DNA from: SMWC01 sp964466315
Lineage (GTDB): Bacteria > Pseudomonadota > Gammaproteobacteria > Steroidobacterales > Rariloculaceae
Length of the DNA: 11,444 nucleotides
Reading direction: 5' to 3'
Assembly: GCA_964466315.1 (NCBI GenBank)
Contig: CAYXNS010000055.1
Coordinates: forward strand, 1-11,444
Position 1 is the first letter of the stretch. The number at the start of each line of letters is the position of its first letter. A model generated the notes under the pieces. It did not search any database and was not told where the DNA came from. It worked only from the letters and a program-made list of their open reading frames with translations. A program made the translations under genes and the position numbers. This document shows, one piece after another, positions 1 through 6,113 of the stretch.

Positions 1-227
1 GACCAGACGTACCTCTCCTTTTGCGCAGCTCTTGCGCTCCTGAGGCGAACTCCAGTCGGTCACGCTGATTCGAGTCCCTCCCGGGATGCAGGGTTTTCGG
101 TCGAACTAGCTGTGTTTCTAGGAGCGCGATTCAAGCTCTGCATTGAACTAGTTGAAGTCTGGTCGGCCGGATCTCCTCAGCCCGGACCGCTGTTATTCTT
201 CAGCTCGTGACTTCCGGTAGAGTTTCT
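1..227. other. Left-edge region without a recognisable gene
   Basis: No convincing coding frame or RNA gene is visible here. Short open frames on both strands lack a ribosome binding site and look like chance. A small inverted repeat (GCGCA, five-base loop, TGCGC) lies at 22-36. A tRNA T-loop-like TTCGAGTCC occurs near 70-80, but no cloverleaf can be built around it. Confidence 0.5.
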
Positions 228-259
228 GAATGTCTGCTTTCGGCCAAAAGCAGACATTC
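228..259. repeat. Perfect 13-bp palindrome, dispersed repeat copy 1
   Basis: GAATGTCTGCTTT (228-240) and AAAGCAGACATTC (247-259) are perfect reverse complements around the six-base loop CGGCCA. The element begins 18 bp beyond the stop of the minus-strand cyclase gene, so its transcript could fold into a strong 3' hairpin, although no clear T-run follows on that strand. Degenerate or partial copies of the same sequence occur at 1872-1892, 5120-5130, 7424-7441 and 9412-9444. This is the best preserved copy. A REP-like or non-autonomous mobile repeat is the likely nature. Confidence 0.8.
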
Positions 260-277
260 GATTACGAGGGGCATGCC

Positions 278-1345
278 TCAGAATGTGGCAAGAGCGTTGA
301 AGGGACCGGCGGTTCCACCGGGAACTTTCGTGATCTGCCAGGAGACCATGAACTCCCATCGCTGCCGTTGCGCGGCCTCTCTGGCGACGTCTTCCAGATA
401 GCCGTTATCGACGAGCGGCAACCCGATGAATACTTGTGTCACCTGGTGAATCGGCCTACGCAGGCCCTCCACGCCGGACGGCTGCACGTCGTTGACGGCA
501 TCCCCGACGAGCAGCGCGACACCGCGATCCTTCAGCCACGGCAGCACCGACGCATGCAGGCCAGCGCCCCCACCAGCGTAATCCCAGGGTCCTTCCTGCT
601 CGCGCTTGGCCCATCGACCGGTGCGGACTAACAGCACATCGCCGCTGCCCACGGTGATGTCTGCGAAATCTTCCCAGTCCTCGAGATCCGACACGTAGAG
701 CGGCGTGCTGGGTTCGAGCCAATCGACCCCCCTGAGCAGCGGGATGTCCACGAGAATGCCTCGAGTGACATAGCCCGGACCCATTCGATCAATAGCTAGA
801 TCCTTGCACCCGTCCGCATCGAGGTTCTGGGGATAGCCGTTGAATATCACCTGTTCTCCGCCGCGCTCCGTGCGGTAATGACACAGGGCGTCCATGTGCG
901 ACAGTTGGCCGTCGTGCAGCGAGAAGCTCATGGCATCCAAGGCAAAGAGCACTTCGCCGGTATCCGGATCGACTCTCGTCATCCAGTGTCTCGTCGGGCC
1001 GAAAGTCTGGCTATCGATAGCCTCTTCTTCAGTCACGAAGTGGGCGAGCGAGACCGATATACCATCCACCACTAGCTCGGCGGCTGCCTGAGTCTTGCTT
1101 GGCGTGATCAGGTTCAATGTGCCGCGTTGATCATCTGGACCCCAACGGCCCCAGTTCGACAGCTCAGACTCCCACTGTGTGATGAGTTGCGGGGTGACGA
1201 GAACGGCAGGACCCTGCGTTGACGGATGGGGGCTCCGGGCAGAGGGCGGTAGCACGGGCTGTGCTTCCTGGGCATGCGCGAACCCTAAAACGACAACTGT
1301 GATGAAAACCATGCCCATTACGGGCAGAACGAGGACGCGCTTCAT
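278..1345 (-). CDS. Exported cyclase/kynurenine formamidase-like hydrolase
   Basis: A 355-residue protein of the cyclase family (PF04199 type, related to kynurenine formamidase), which hydrolyses amide or lactone-like bonds using bound metal. Residues 1-26 form a Sec signal peptide ending AHA, so the enzyme should be periplasmic. The metal region is S-H-M-D-A-L-C-H (H150, D152, H156). Later family blocks include GLHASVLPWL (262-271), GDAVNDVQPSG (281-291) and a glycine-rich end. The usual H-x-G-T-H run is altered: position 148 is Leu, with the nearest extra His at 144. The start is ATG at 1345, because GAGGTGA lies just upstream and overlaps the alternative GTG at 1354. The gene stands alone. 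Family assignment is firm; substrate is unknown. Confidence 0.87.
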   Translation of the reverse strand: MKRVLVLPVMGMVFITVVVLGFAHAQEAQPVLPPSARSPHPSTQGPAVLVTPQLITQWESELSNWGRWGPDDQRGTLNLITPSKTQAAAELVVDGISVSLAHFVTEEEAIDSQTFGPTRHWMTRVDPDTGEVLFALDAMSFSLHDGQLSHMDALCHYRTERGGEQVIFNGYPQNLDADGCKDLAIDRMGPGYVTRGILVDIPLLRGVDWLEPSTPLYVSDLEDWEDFADITVGSGDVLLVRTGRWAKREQEGPWDYAGGGAGLHASVLPWLKDRGVALLVGDAVNDVQPSGVEGLRRPIHQVTQVFIGLPLVDNGYLEDVAREAAQRQRWEFMVSWQITKVPGGTAGPFNALATF

Positions 1346-1350
1346 CGGAC

Positions 1351-1357
1351 TCACCTC
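1351..1357 (-). promoter_or_regulatory. Ribosome binding site deciding the cyclase start
   Basis: The minus strand reads GAGGTGA, five bases before ATG at 1345. It contains the competing GTG start (1352-1354), which has no Shine-Dalgarno of its own, so the ATG is preferred. Confidence 0.6.
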
Positions 1358-1390
1358 ACTACTAAATTTAGCCTCGAGTTCGGCAGAGAG

Positions 1391-1415
1391 ATTATAAAGG
1401 CCTATGAGGGCCTTT
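1391..1415 (-). promoter_or_regulatory. Candidate cyclase promoter with overlapping dyad
   Basis: The minus strand has a perfect TATAAT -10 box at 1396-1391, 45 bp before the cyclase ATG. Immediately upstream, and in the -10/-35 spacer, lies a perfect inverted repeat AAAGGCC (1396-1402) and GGCCTTT (1409-1415) with a six-base centre. No good -35 box is seen at 16-18 bp, which suits an activator-dependent or operator-controlled promoter. The dyad could instead be a hairpin ending transcription from the recombinase fragment, but the following T-run is short. Confidence 0.4.
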
Positions 1416-1513
1416 GCGTGATGTGCGGACTAAACCTTGGATTGGTTCAAGGAGCTCATATTTACCCCGCTGCCGGTCCTCAATCGACTGACGATACCGG
1501 AAATGGCGTCGCT

Positions 1514-1765
1514 CTATTTACCAACCATCATTACGCGTTCGATAAGCACTATATTTTTGTGCACCCTCAGTGTGAGTAGGTCGCAAGCTCGTAACTTGCT
1601 ATCCAGAGCCAGGTTGAGCAGAACCAGATCACGTTGACGACTGCTCATCTGCAACCGCTGCCGAATCGCCCAGATCTCTTTCGGCTTCAGGGGCGGTTTC
1701 TGGCCTAAGAGCTTCCCCTTGTTCCAGGCTGGTTTACATCGAGCTCGCTTGAATAGTGAAAACAT
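1514..1765 (-). pseudogene. Tyrosine recombinase/integrase, N-terminal fragment
   Basis: This 83-codon frame matches the beginning of a family of small (about 200-residue) tyrosine recombinases. Recognisable blocks are PAWNKGKLLGQKPPLKPKEI (13-32), IWAIRQRLQM (about 32-41) and LDSKLRACDLLTLRV (about 54-68). The Arg in SKLRAC fits catalytic Arg I. After residue 68 the family resemblance stops and a stop codon follows 15 codons later, so the H-x-x-R box and the nucleophilic Tyr are missing. The 5' end is intact, with AAGGAG (1773-1778 on the minus strand) seven bases before ATG. I did not find the rest of the gene in other frames down to about 1411. It is probably non-functional. Confidence 0.75.
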
Positions 1766-1871
1766 CTCTAGACTCCTTTTTCTTGGCGTTATTGGGAGCC
1801 ATTATTCTGGATCTAAGTCCTTAATCTAGAAGAAACTTTAACTTTCTCCCCTAACTAGGTGACGGCTGCTT

Positions 1872-1892
1872 CTGACCGAAAGCGGACATTCG
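1872..1892. repeat. Dispersed repeat copy 2 (degenerate)
   Basis: CTGACCGAAAGCGGACATTCG carries the right arm and centre of the palindrome seen at 228-259. The left arm is poorly preserved. It lies between the recombinase fragment and the receptor promoter. Confidence 0.6.
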
Positions 1893-1979
1893 GCTCGCCC
1901 ACGAACCTCATAGAGCAGCGGTTTCTAGTCAATCTTGGAGAGATTCGGACGCTGTCTAGCAAGTTGGCTCGTCCCCGAA

Positions 1980-2051
1980 GCGTTAACGGTTAATTAACGC
2001 AGTTCATTCACAGTTCATAACCTGACAATTCGGCCATCCGATCCCAATACT
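1980..2051 (+). promoter_or_regulatory. Receptor promoter with dyad and Pho-box-like repeats
   Basis: Three stacked signals precede the receptor gene. A perfect dyad GCGTTAA-N7-TTAACGC spans 1980-2000. CAGTTCAT is then repeated exactly at 2000-2007 and 2011-2018, and the looser CTGACAAT follows at 2022-2029, so units recur every 11 bp as in PhoB-type direct-repeat boxes. CTGACA (2022-2027, five of six to TTGACA), an 18-bp spacer and AATACT (2046-2051, four of six) form a candidate sigma-70 promoter, with the last repeat lying on the -35. Binding by PhoB or another OmpR-family regulator is inference; the repeat sequence departs from the E. coli consensus. Confidence 0.45.
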
Positions 2052-2097
2052 AGCCTCCAACGCAACGAAAACGGAGGCTACCCACTTAGCGTGGGTA
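2051..2097 (+). promoter_or_regulatory. Structured 5' leader: two adjacent stem-loops
   Basis: TAGCCTCC (2051-2058) pairs perfectly with GGAGGCTA (2073-2080) around a 14-base loop. TACCCAC (2079-2085) pairs perfectly with GTGGGTA (2091-2097) around TTAGC. The stems abut and share two bases, so they could stack. They lie between the predicted transcription start and the Shine-Dalgarno at 2105-2110. The first right arm contains GGAGG, a Shine-Dalgarno-like sequence hidden in the stem. It matches no riboswitch class I know; the length and sequence argue against a cobalamin riboswitch. A translational control element or protein-binding leader is possible. Confidence 0.45.
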
Positions 2098-2104
2098 ACT
2101 TCTC

Positions 2105-2110
2105 GAGGAG
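2105..2110 (+). promoter_or_regulatory. Ribosome binding site deciding the receptor start
   Basis: GAGGAG lies ten bases before ATG at 2121. The longer frame from GTG at 2091 would begin inside the second leader hairpin and would put ten extra residues in front of the signal peptide, so ATG 2121 is preferred. Confidence 0.55.
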
Positions 2111-2120
2111 ATCTTTATTC

Positions 2121-4169
2121 ATGGACGGGCGCTCAATTCCTGCATTCATCGCGGCATTCTCCCCTGCTCTATTATTGGTCCTGGCGGCCATATTCCCGCA
2201 ATGCCTTCCCGCTCAGACGGTGACTAGCGGTACCGGGGTGATGGAAGAGGTCGCCGTGTTTGGCCGCAATACGCAGCTCCTCGGGACCGCCAAGGCGGCC
2301 AGCGAGGGCTCCGTAAGCGGTGCGGATCTGCTGGTCCGCCCGATGATGCGTGTCGCGGAGCTGCTCGAGGCCGTGCCGGGAATGGTGGCCGTACAGCATT
2401 CCGGCAGCGGCAAGGCCAATCAATACTTCCTGCGGGGCTTCAATCTGGACCATGGCACCGATTTCTCGATTACGGTCGACGGCGTCCCGTGGAACTTAAG
2501 ATCTCACGGTCACGGTCAGGGGTATCTGGACGTCAATGGCCTGCTGCCGGAAATCGTCGATCGCATCGACTACCGGAAAGGACCCTACCGGGCGGATGTG
2601 GGCGACTTCTCCGTGGCAGGGGCCTCGTTTATCCGGACGATCGACCGGCTAGACAGGCCTTTCGTGGCGCTCGAGGGCGGCGAAAACGGCTGGGGGCGAC
2701 TTGCGGGGGGCGGCAGCACCGCGGTGGGTGAAGGCACGTTAATCGCGCTCGGGGAGTTCAAATCCTACGACGGGCCCTGGCAGCGGGAGGAGGGGCTGGA
2801 GCACGTGTCGGTCTGGGGCAAGTACCTGAGACCAACCAACTTCGGCGAGCTCTCTCTCACTCTGTCCGGCTACGAGGGTGACTGGCACCCGACGGAGCAG
2901 ATTCCGGAGCGGGTCATCGGCAGCTCAGTTTGCCCGGATGCATTCTGTTCGCTCGATCCGACCGCGGGCGGCAATACCTCGCGCTGGATCGTCGCCGCAC
3001 AGCTGACGGCCATGGACTGGGACGCCTCCACCTATGCCCAATACTACGACTGGTTCATGCAGTCGAACCCGACCTACGATTCCCAGATCAATCAGTTCGA
3101 CAAGCGCGTGACGACGGGCGGTCGCTACGACCGCGCGCTCATCGAGGAAGCGAACCTGGAGCTTGATGTGGGCGCCGAGTTTCGATATGACGACATTGGC
3201 TCGGTCGGCCTCGACCAAGATCTCGATGGCCGGTTCGTGTCGAATATCAGCAACAACGACATCGAACAGCTATCGGTAGGCGTATACGCGGAAGCCACCT
3301 GGTTACCCACAGACCGGCTCCGGCTACTCGCGGGTCTGCGGGCGGACCACTACGATTTTGATTCCAGCGCGAGAACTGCAGGGAGCTTTGCGGGCAGCGA
3401 GTCCGACGGGCGCATCTCGCCGAAAGCGGGTCTCGCGTACACGCTTAGTAACAACGTCGAGTTATACGGCAGCTGGGGTCGCGGCTTCCATTCCAACGAC
3501 GCACGGGGCGTCGTCAACCCGATCGACCCGATCGCGGGACTGGCACCGGGAACCGGCTACGAGGCGGGCGCTCGGATCGAGGTCGGGGATGTGAAGCTCA
3601 CGGCCACCTACTGGTGGCTCGATTTGGACAGCGAGCTTATCTTCGTCGGTGACTCTAACTCGGTGGAACCGAGGGGCGGTTCGAGCCGCGACGGCTACGA
3701 GCTGACGTTCTTCTGGAAGCCGACGGACTGGCTCGGAGTCGATGCCGTGTGGACCGACAGCACGGCACACTATGTGGACAACCCGGACGGCCTGTTCATC
3801 GAAGGATCGCTGGAGAACGCGGGTCAACTTGGCATCTCGGCCTCGCGGAACGACTGGGAGGCGAGTGTGAGGCTGCGATACCTCGGTCCTTACGCGTTGA
3901 CGCCCGACAACGCCCACCGCGCCGAATCTCACACGACAGTCAGTCTCCGTGGCTCGTATACGCTGGGATCGGTGACGCTGTACGCTGAAGTGTTCAATCT
4001 GCTGGATGACGACGGCAAAGATATCGTCTATTTCTACGAGGCCTATGTGGACGGGTTCGATCCGCCGGGTCTAACGCCCGAGGATATCGACTGTGCCGTG
4101 GTTAATTGCCGGATGAGCCGGGCTACTGAGCCTCGGACACTTCGTGTGGGCGCGAAATGGCGGTTTTGA
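2121..4169 (+). CDS. TonB-dependent outer-membrane receptor
   Basis: A complete 682-residue receptor that would import a ligand across the outer membrane using TonB-ExbBD energy. Residues 1-31 are a Sec signal peptide ending CLPA. A possible Ton box, MEEVAVF, lies at 41-47. The plug domain (about 60-175) includes LLEAVPGMVAVQHSG, FLRGFNLDHGTDF, DGVPWNLRSHGHGQGYLD and IDYRKGP. The remainder is a beta barrel ending LRVGAKWRF, the expected aromatic-terminated last strand. Two paired-cysteine loops (CPDAFC, and CAVVNC near the C-terminus) may form disulfides. The frame is uninterrupted. The His-rich SHGHGQG plug segment recurs, from memory, in a group of uncharacterised receptors, so the ligand is unknown. 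No SusD or TonB partner is nearby. Confidence 0.93.
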   Translation: MDGRSIPAFIAAFSPALLLVLAAIFPQCLPAQTVTSGTGVMEEVAVFGRNTQLLGTAKAASEGSVSGADLLVRPMMRVAELLEAVPGMVAVQHSGSGKANQYFLRGFNLDHGTDFSITVDGVPWNLRSHGHGQGYLDVNGLLPEIVDRIDYRKGPYRADVGDFSVAGASFIRTIDRLDRPFVALEGGENGWGRLAGGGSTAVGEGTLIALGEFKSYDGPWQREEGLEHVSVWGKYLRPTNFGELSLTLSGYEGDWHPTEQIPERVIGSSVCPDAFCSLDPTAGGNTSRWIVAAQLTAMDWDASTYAQYYDWFMQSNPTYDSQINQFDKRVTTGGRYDRALIEEANLELDVGAEFRYDDIGSVGLDQDLDGRFVSNISNNDIEQLSVGVYAEATWLPTDRLRLLAGLRADHYDFDSSARTAGSFAGSESDGRISPKAGLAYTLSNNVELYGSWGRGFHSNDARGVVNPIDPIAGLAPGTGYEAGARIEVGDVKLTATYWWLDLDSELIFVGDSNSVEPRGGSSRDGYELTFFWKPTDWLGVDAVWTDSTAHYVDNPDGLFIEGSLENAGQLGISASRNDWEASVRLRYLGPYALTPDNAHRAESHTTVSLRGSYTLGSVTLYAEVFNLLDDDGKDIVYFYEAYVDGFDPPGLTPEDIDCAVVNCRMSRATEPRTLRVGAKWRF

Positions 4170-4455
4170 GATTCGTTACTTTTCGGTGGGCCGCTTTCTT
4201 CGAAAACGATCCCGCGCAGTGCTCATCGCTTGAGTGCATATCCACAAAACAAGAAAGCCTCAAGCTGACCAACCTTTCGTGGCATCTTACCCTCAACATC
4301 AAGAGTGAGTTTACGCTCCGCCAACCGACCTACCCGGCACGGTGGCTTCTCCCCAATGAGGGAGAGATGTGGTCGATCCCGGCAAAATTGGGTCTCCGCT
4401 GCGCGTCTACCCGCTCTCGATGCAACCTACGTATTGACAATACTGGAGCAGATCG
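4170..4455. other. Intergenic stretch, no supported gene
   Basis: A 102-codon plus-strand frame (4157-4465) overlaps the receptor's end but has no ribosome binding site or recognisable domain and I regard it as chance. A perfect TTGACA occurs at 4434-4439, yet it sits only 16 bp before the next ATG and has no -10 partner, so it is probably not a promoter. No clear terminator for the receptor gene was seen. Confidence 0.5.
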
Positions 4456-4899
4456 ATGGTTTTGATTGAAGGCATTTCGGTTGTGATTCGCGGTGGAGCG
4501 TTCAACTCGATGTCCCAGGGAAGCTGGGAGACGTTCCTGGCCAGCGCACCACGATACATTTGGGCCGATGACGAAATTGCGGCCCGTTCGTTCCTAACGC
4601 TCGAGGAGGCGAGAACTTTTATCGTGGAATTTCACGCGCAGGGATTGGCCGAATCCGATGTAGCGCGCGTTACGCTACCGCGCAACATCATGATGGAACC
4701 GGAAAAGGAATCGGACTGGCTTGAATTGGGGCGTGTAACTCTTTCCGTGGGGTTCGTAGACGTGGCGCGATTAGTGGGCAGCACGGACCGGCGCATATTT
4801 ACACCCTTAAACTGGATCTACGCGGAGTCGCTAAGCGATCGAGTAGCGCGAGCGGCAGGAATAGCAAACGCCGCCGTGCAATCTCGTAGCGTCCACTAA
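4456..4899 (+). CDS. Small cytoplasmic protein of unknown function
   Basis: A 147-residue protein without signal peptide or membrane segment, starting at ATG 4456 with GGAG seven bases upstream (4445-4448). The N-terminal pattern MVLIEGISVVIR, then W24, a W-x-D-D-E-x-A-A-R-S-F-L-T segment (35-47) and EEARTFIVEFHAQGL (50-64), resembles from memory a family of about 100-residue hypothetical proteins beginning EGISVVxR with a FMT/FLT block. I cannot name a domain or function. The C-terminal part (about 85-147) looks less conserved. It is followed in the same frame by a sulfatase remnant, so rearrangement may have altered its 3' surroundings. Codon use and the binding site support a real gene. 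Confidence 0.65.
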   Translation: MVLIEGISVVIRGGAFNSMSQGSWETFLASAPRYIWADDEIAARSFLTLEEARTFIVEFHAQGLAESDVARVTLPRNIMMEPEKESDWLELGRVTLSVGFVDVARLVGSTDRRIFTPLNWIYAESLSDRVARAAGIANAAVQSRSVH

Positions 4900-4920
4900 T
4901 TTCGCAGGGTCGCTAGTCGT

Positions 4921-5118
4921 GCGCTCTATGTGCAAGATCTACCGGCCGACTTCTACAGCACGAAAACGTATACCGACAAGATTCTGGAGTATCTTGGCCA
5001 GCACAACGATGAGTCCCCTTGGGTTGCCTACCTCCCGTACACGGCGCCGCATTGGCCGCTTCAAATCCCTGAGAACTGGCTAGACCGCTACGCGGGAAAT
5101 TATGACGCCCGATTAGAG
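4921..5118 (+). pseudogene. Arylsulfatase internal fragment
   Basis: The frame reads ALYVQDLPADFYSTKTYTDK, then a WVAYLPYTAPHWPLQIP block and WLDRYAGNYDA, a clear match to the middle of type I arylsulfatases. Such enzymes hydrolyse sulfate esters, normally run to about 500 residues and need an N-terminal C-x-P-x-R formylglycine site. Only some 63 codons survive (to about 5110); the catalytic cysteine region and the C-terminal half are absent. The fragment is in the same frame as the preceding gene, directly after its stop at 4897-4899. Resemblance ends just before a repeat core at 5120. The open frame runs on to 5208 over the 3' end of the convergent gene, but that tail is not sulfatase-like. 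Confidence 0.8.
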
Positions 5119-5119
5119 G

Positions 5120-5130
5120 AGCGGACATTC
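5120..5130. repeat. Possible partial copy of the dispersed repeat
   Basis: AGCGGACATTC matches the conserved right arm of the palindrome family. It lies between the end of sulfatase homology and the stop of the MBL-fold gene. Only 11 bp match, so chance is possible. Confidence 0.35.
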
Positions 5131-5140
5131 ACGCCGTGCC

Positions 5141-6061
5141 CTAGCGTTTTATCGATATACCGATTTCTTCAGCGACATCGAAGATCATTAGGTCTTCGCC
5201 CACGATGAGCGGTCCCTGGTAAGTGGTCCGAGTCTTATCTACGAGTTCAACGAACGAAAGATCGCGGAGTACCATGTGGGCATAAACCGCGAGCTTTGGT
5301 TGCACTTGAGTGAATACTTCTCCCGCCTGAGCCGCAGTCGTATGGTGGGCCATCACCACATCTCGAAACCTTGGGTTCGCCTGGACAAATTCCTCAGACG
5401 CGTCGCTCACCTCGTGAATCAGTAGATCGACACCCGTGACAGCTTCGATCAATACCTCCGAGAAGCGAGTATCGCCCGACAGGGCGATGGACCTGCCGCC
5501 GAAATCGATCCGGTAGCCGAACGCGGGCTCAATAGGCGCATGATCGACGGCGAAGGCTCGAATGACGACATCACCGTCTTCCCAGCGAAAACCGTCTTCG
5601 ATTTCCGTGACGGTAAACTCGGCACCGGACGGGTTCGCGCCTTCGAGGATTCGAATGTCGACATCGAACGAGAATGCCTGCCTGATGTGCGCAAGCATGT
5701 TCTGCGTTCCGGCTGGCCCAAAGATTGGCAGGGCGTGCCCCCTGCGGGAGAACATCCAGGTACCGAGCCAAAGGCCCGGAAGACCGATCACGTGGTCTGA
5801 ATGTAGATGGGTGAAGAATACGCCGTCGAGATCCTTCCCGAATCCGTCAACCTCGCCGAATCGCTGGAGAACACCGCGACCCGTGTCGAAAACATAGGTC
5901 TTATCTCCAGCTTCAACGAGAATGCTGGGTCCGAGTCGCCCTTGTTGCGGGAACGTTTCTCCGCTTCCGAGCAATGTAACGCGGAAACTTTGTCCAAGAG
6001 CCAGGGATGCCGGCAGAACCGATAAGAGGATGATGACGATTGAAGTACGCACGCGATTCAT
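5141..6061 (-). CDS. Exported MBL-fold hydrolase, RNase Z-like
   Basis: A 306-residue metallo-beta-lactamase-fold hydrolase. Residues 1-23 are a signal peptide (VLPASLALG, then Q), so it acts in the periplasm or beyond and is unlikely to be a tRNA-processing RNase Z despite the similar fold. The di-metal site is visible: THLHSDH (H85, H87, D89, H90), VDHAP (H173 or H174), SGDTR (D197), MAHHTT (H239/H240) and AHMVLRD (H262). The second half matches arylsulfatase/RNase Z-like MBL hydrolases. It is the downstream gene of a pair, 52 bp after the amidohydrolase stop, with no promoter evident in the gap and only a weak ribosome binding site. Likely substrates are esters, lactones or phosphodiesters; the sequence does not say which. 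Confidence 0.88.
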   Translation of the reverse strand: MNRVRTSIVIILLSVLPASLALGQSFRVTLLGSGETFPQQGRLGPSILVEAGDKTYVFDTGRGVLQRFGEVDGFGKDLDGVFFTHLHSDHVIGLPGLWLGTWMFSRRGHALPIFGPAGTQNMLAHIRQAFSFDVDIRILEGANPSGAEFTVTEIEDGFRWEDGDVVIRAFAVDHAPIEPAFGYRIDFGGRSIALSGDTRFSEVLIEAVTGVDLLIHEVSDASEEFVQANPRFRDVVMAHHTTAAQAGEVFTQVQPKLAVYAHMVLRDLSFVELVDKTRTTYQGPLIVGEDLMIFDVAEEIGISIKR

Positions 6062-6113
6062 GACATCAAGCGCGCCCCAGTCGCTTCAACGATTGATTGG
6101 GCATTAATGGCAT

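Noticed and set aside
60..95. tRNA-like TTCGAGTCCCTCCC
   Set aside because: No matching acceptor, D or anticodon arms can be formed from the flanking sequence.
1..164. 8-bp inverted repeat GACCAGAC (1-8) and GTCTGGTC (157-164) at the left edge, like terminal repeats of a small element
   Set aside because: Eight bases over 160 bp can arise by chance, no flanking target duplication can be seen because the window starts at base 1, and nothing mobile lies between.
2051..2110. Cobalamin or other known riboswitch in the receptor leader
   Set aside because: The leader is only about 60 bases and shows none of the conserved boxes I know for cobalamin, TPP, SAM or guanidine classes.
2172..3932. Several minus-strand frames across the receptor gene
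   Set aside because: They are antisense to an intact receptor with full domain support and contain low-complexity Arg-rich sequence.
4434..4439. Perfect TTGACA -35 box
   Set aside because: No -10 lies at 16-18 bp, and any transcript would start after the supported ATG at 4456.
4157..4465. 102-codon plus-strand frame after the receptor
   Set aside because: It overlaps the receptor's 3' end, has no ribosome binding site, and its composition is not protein-like.
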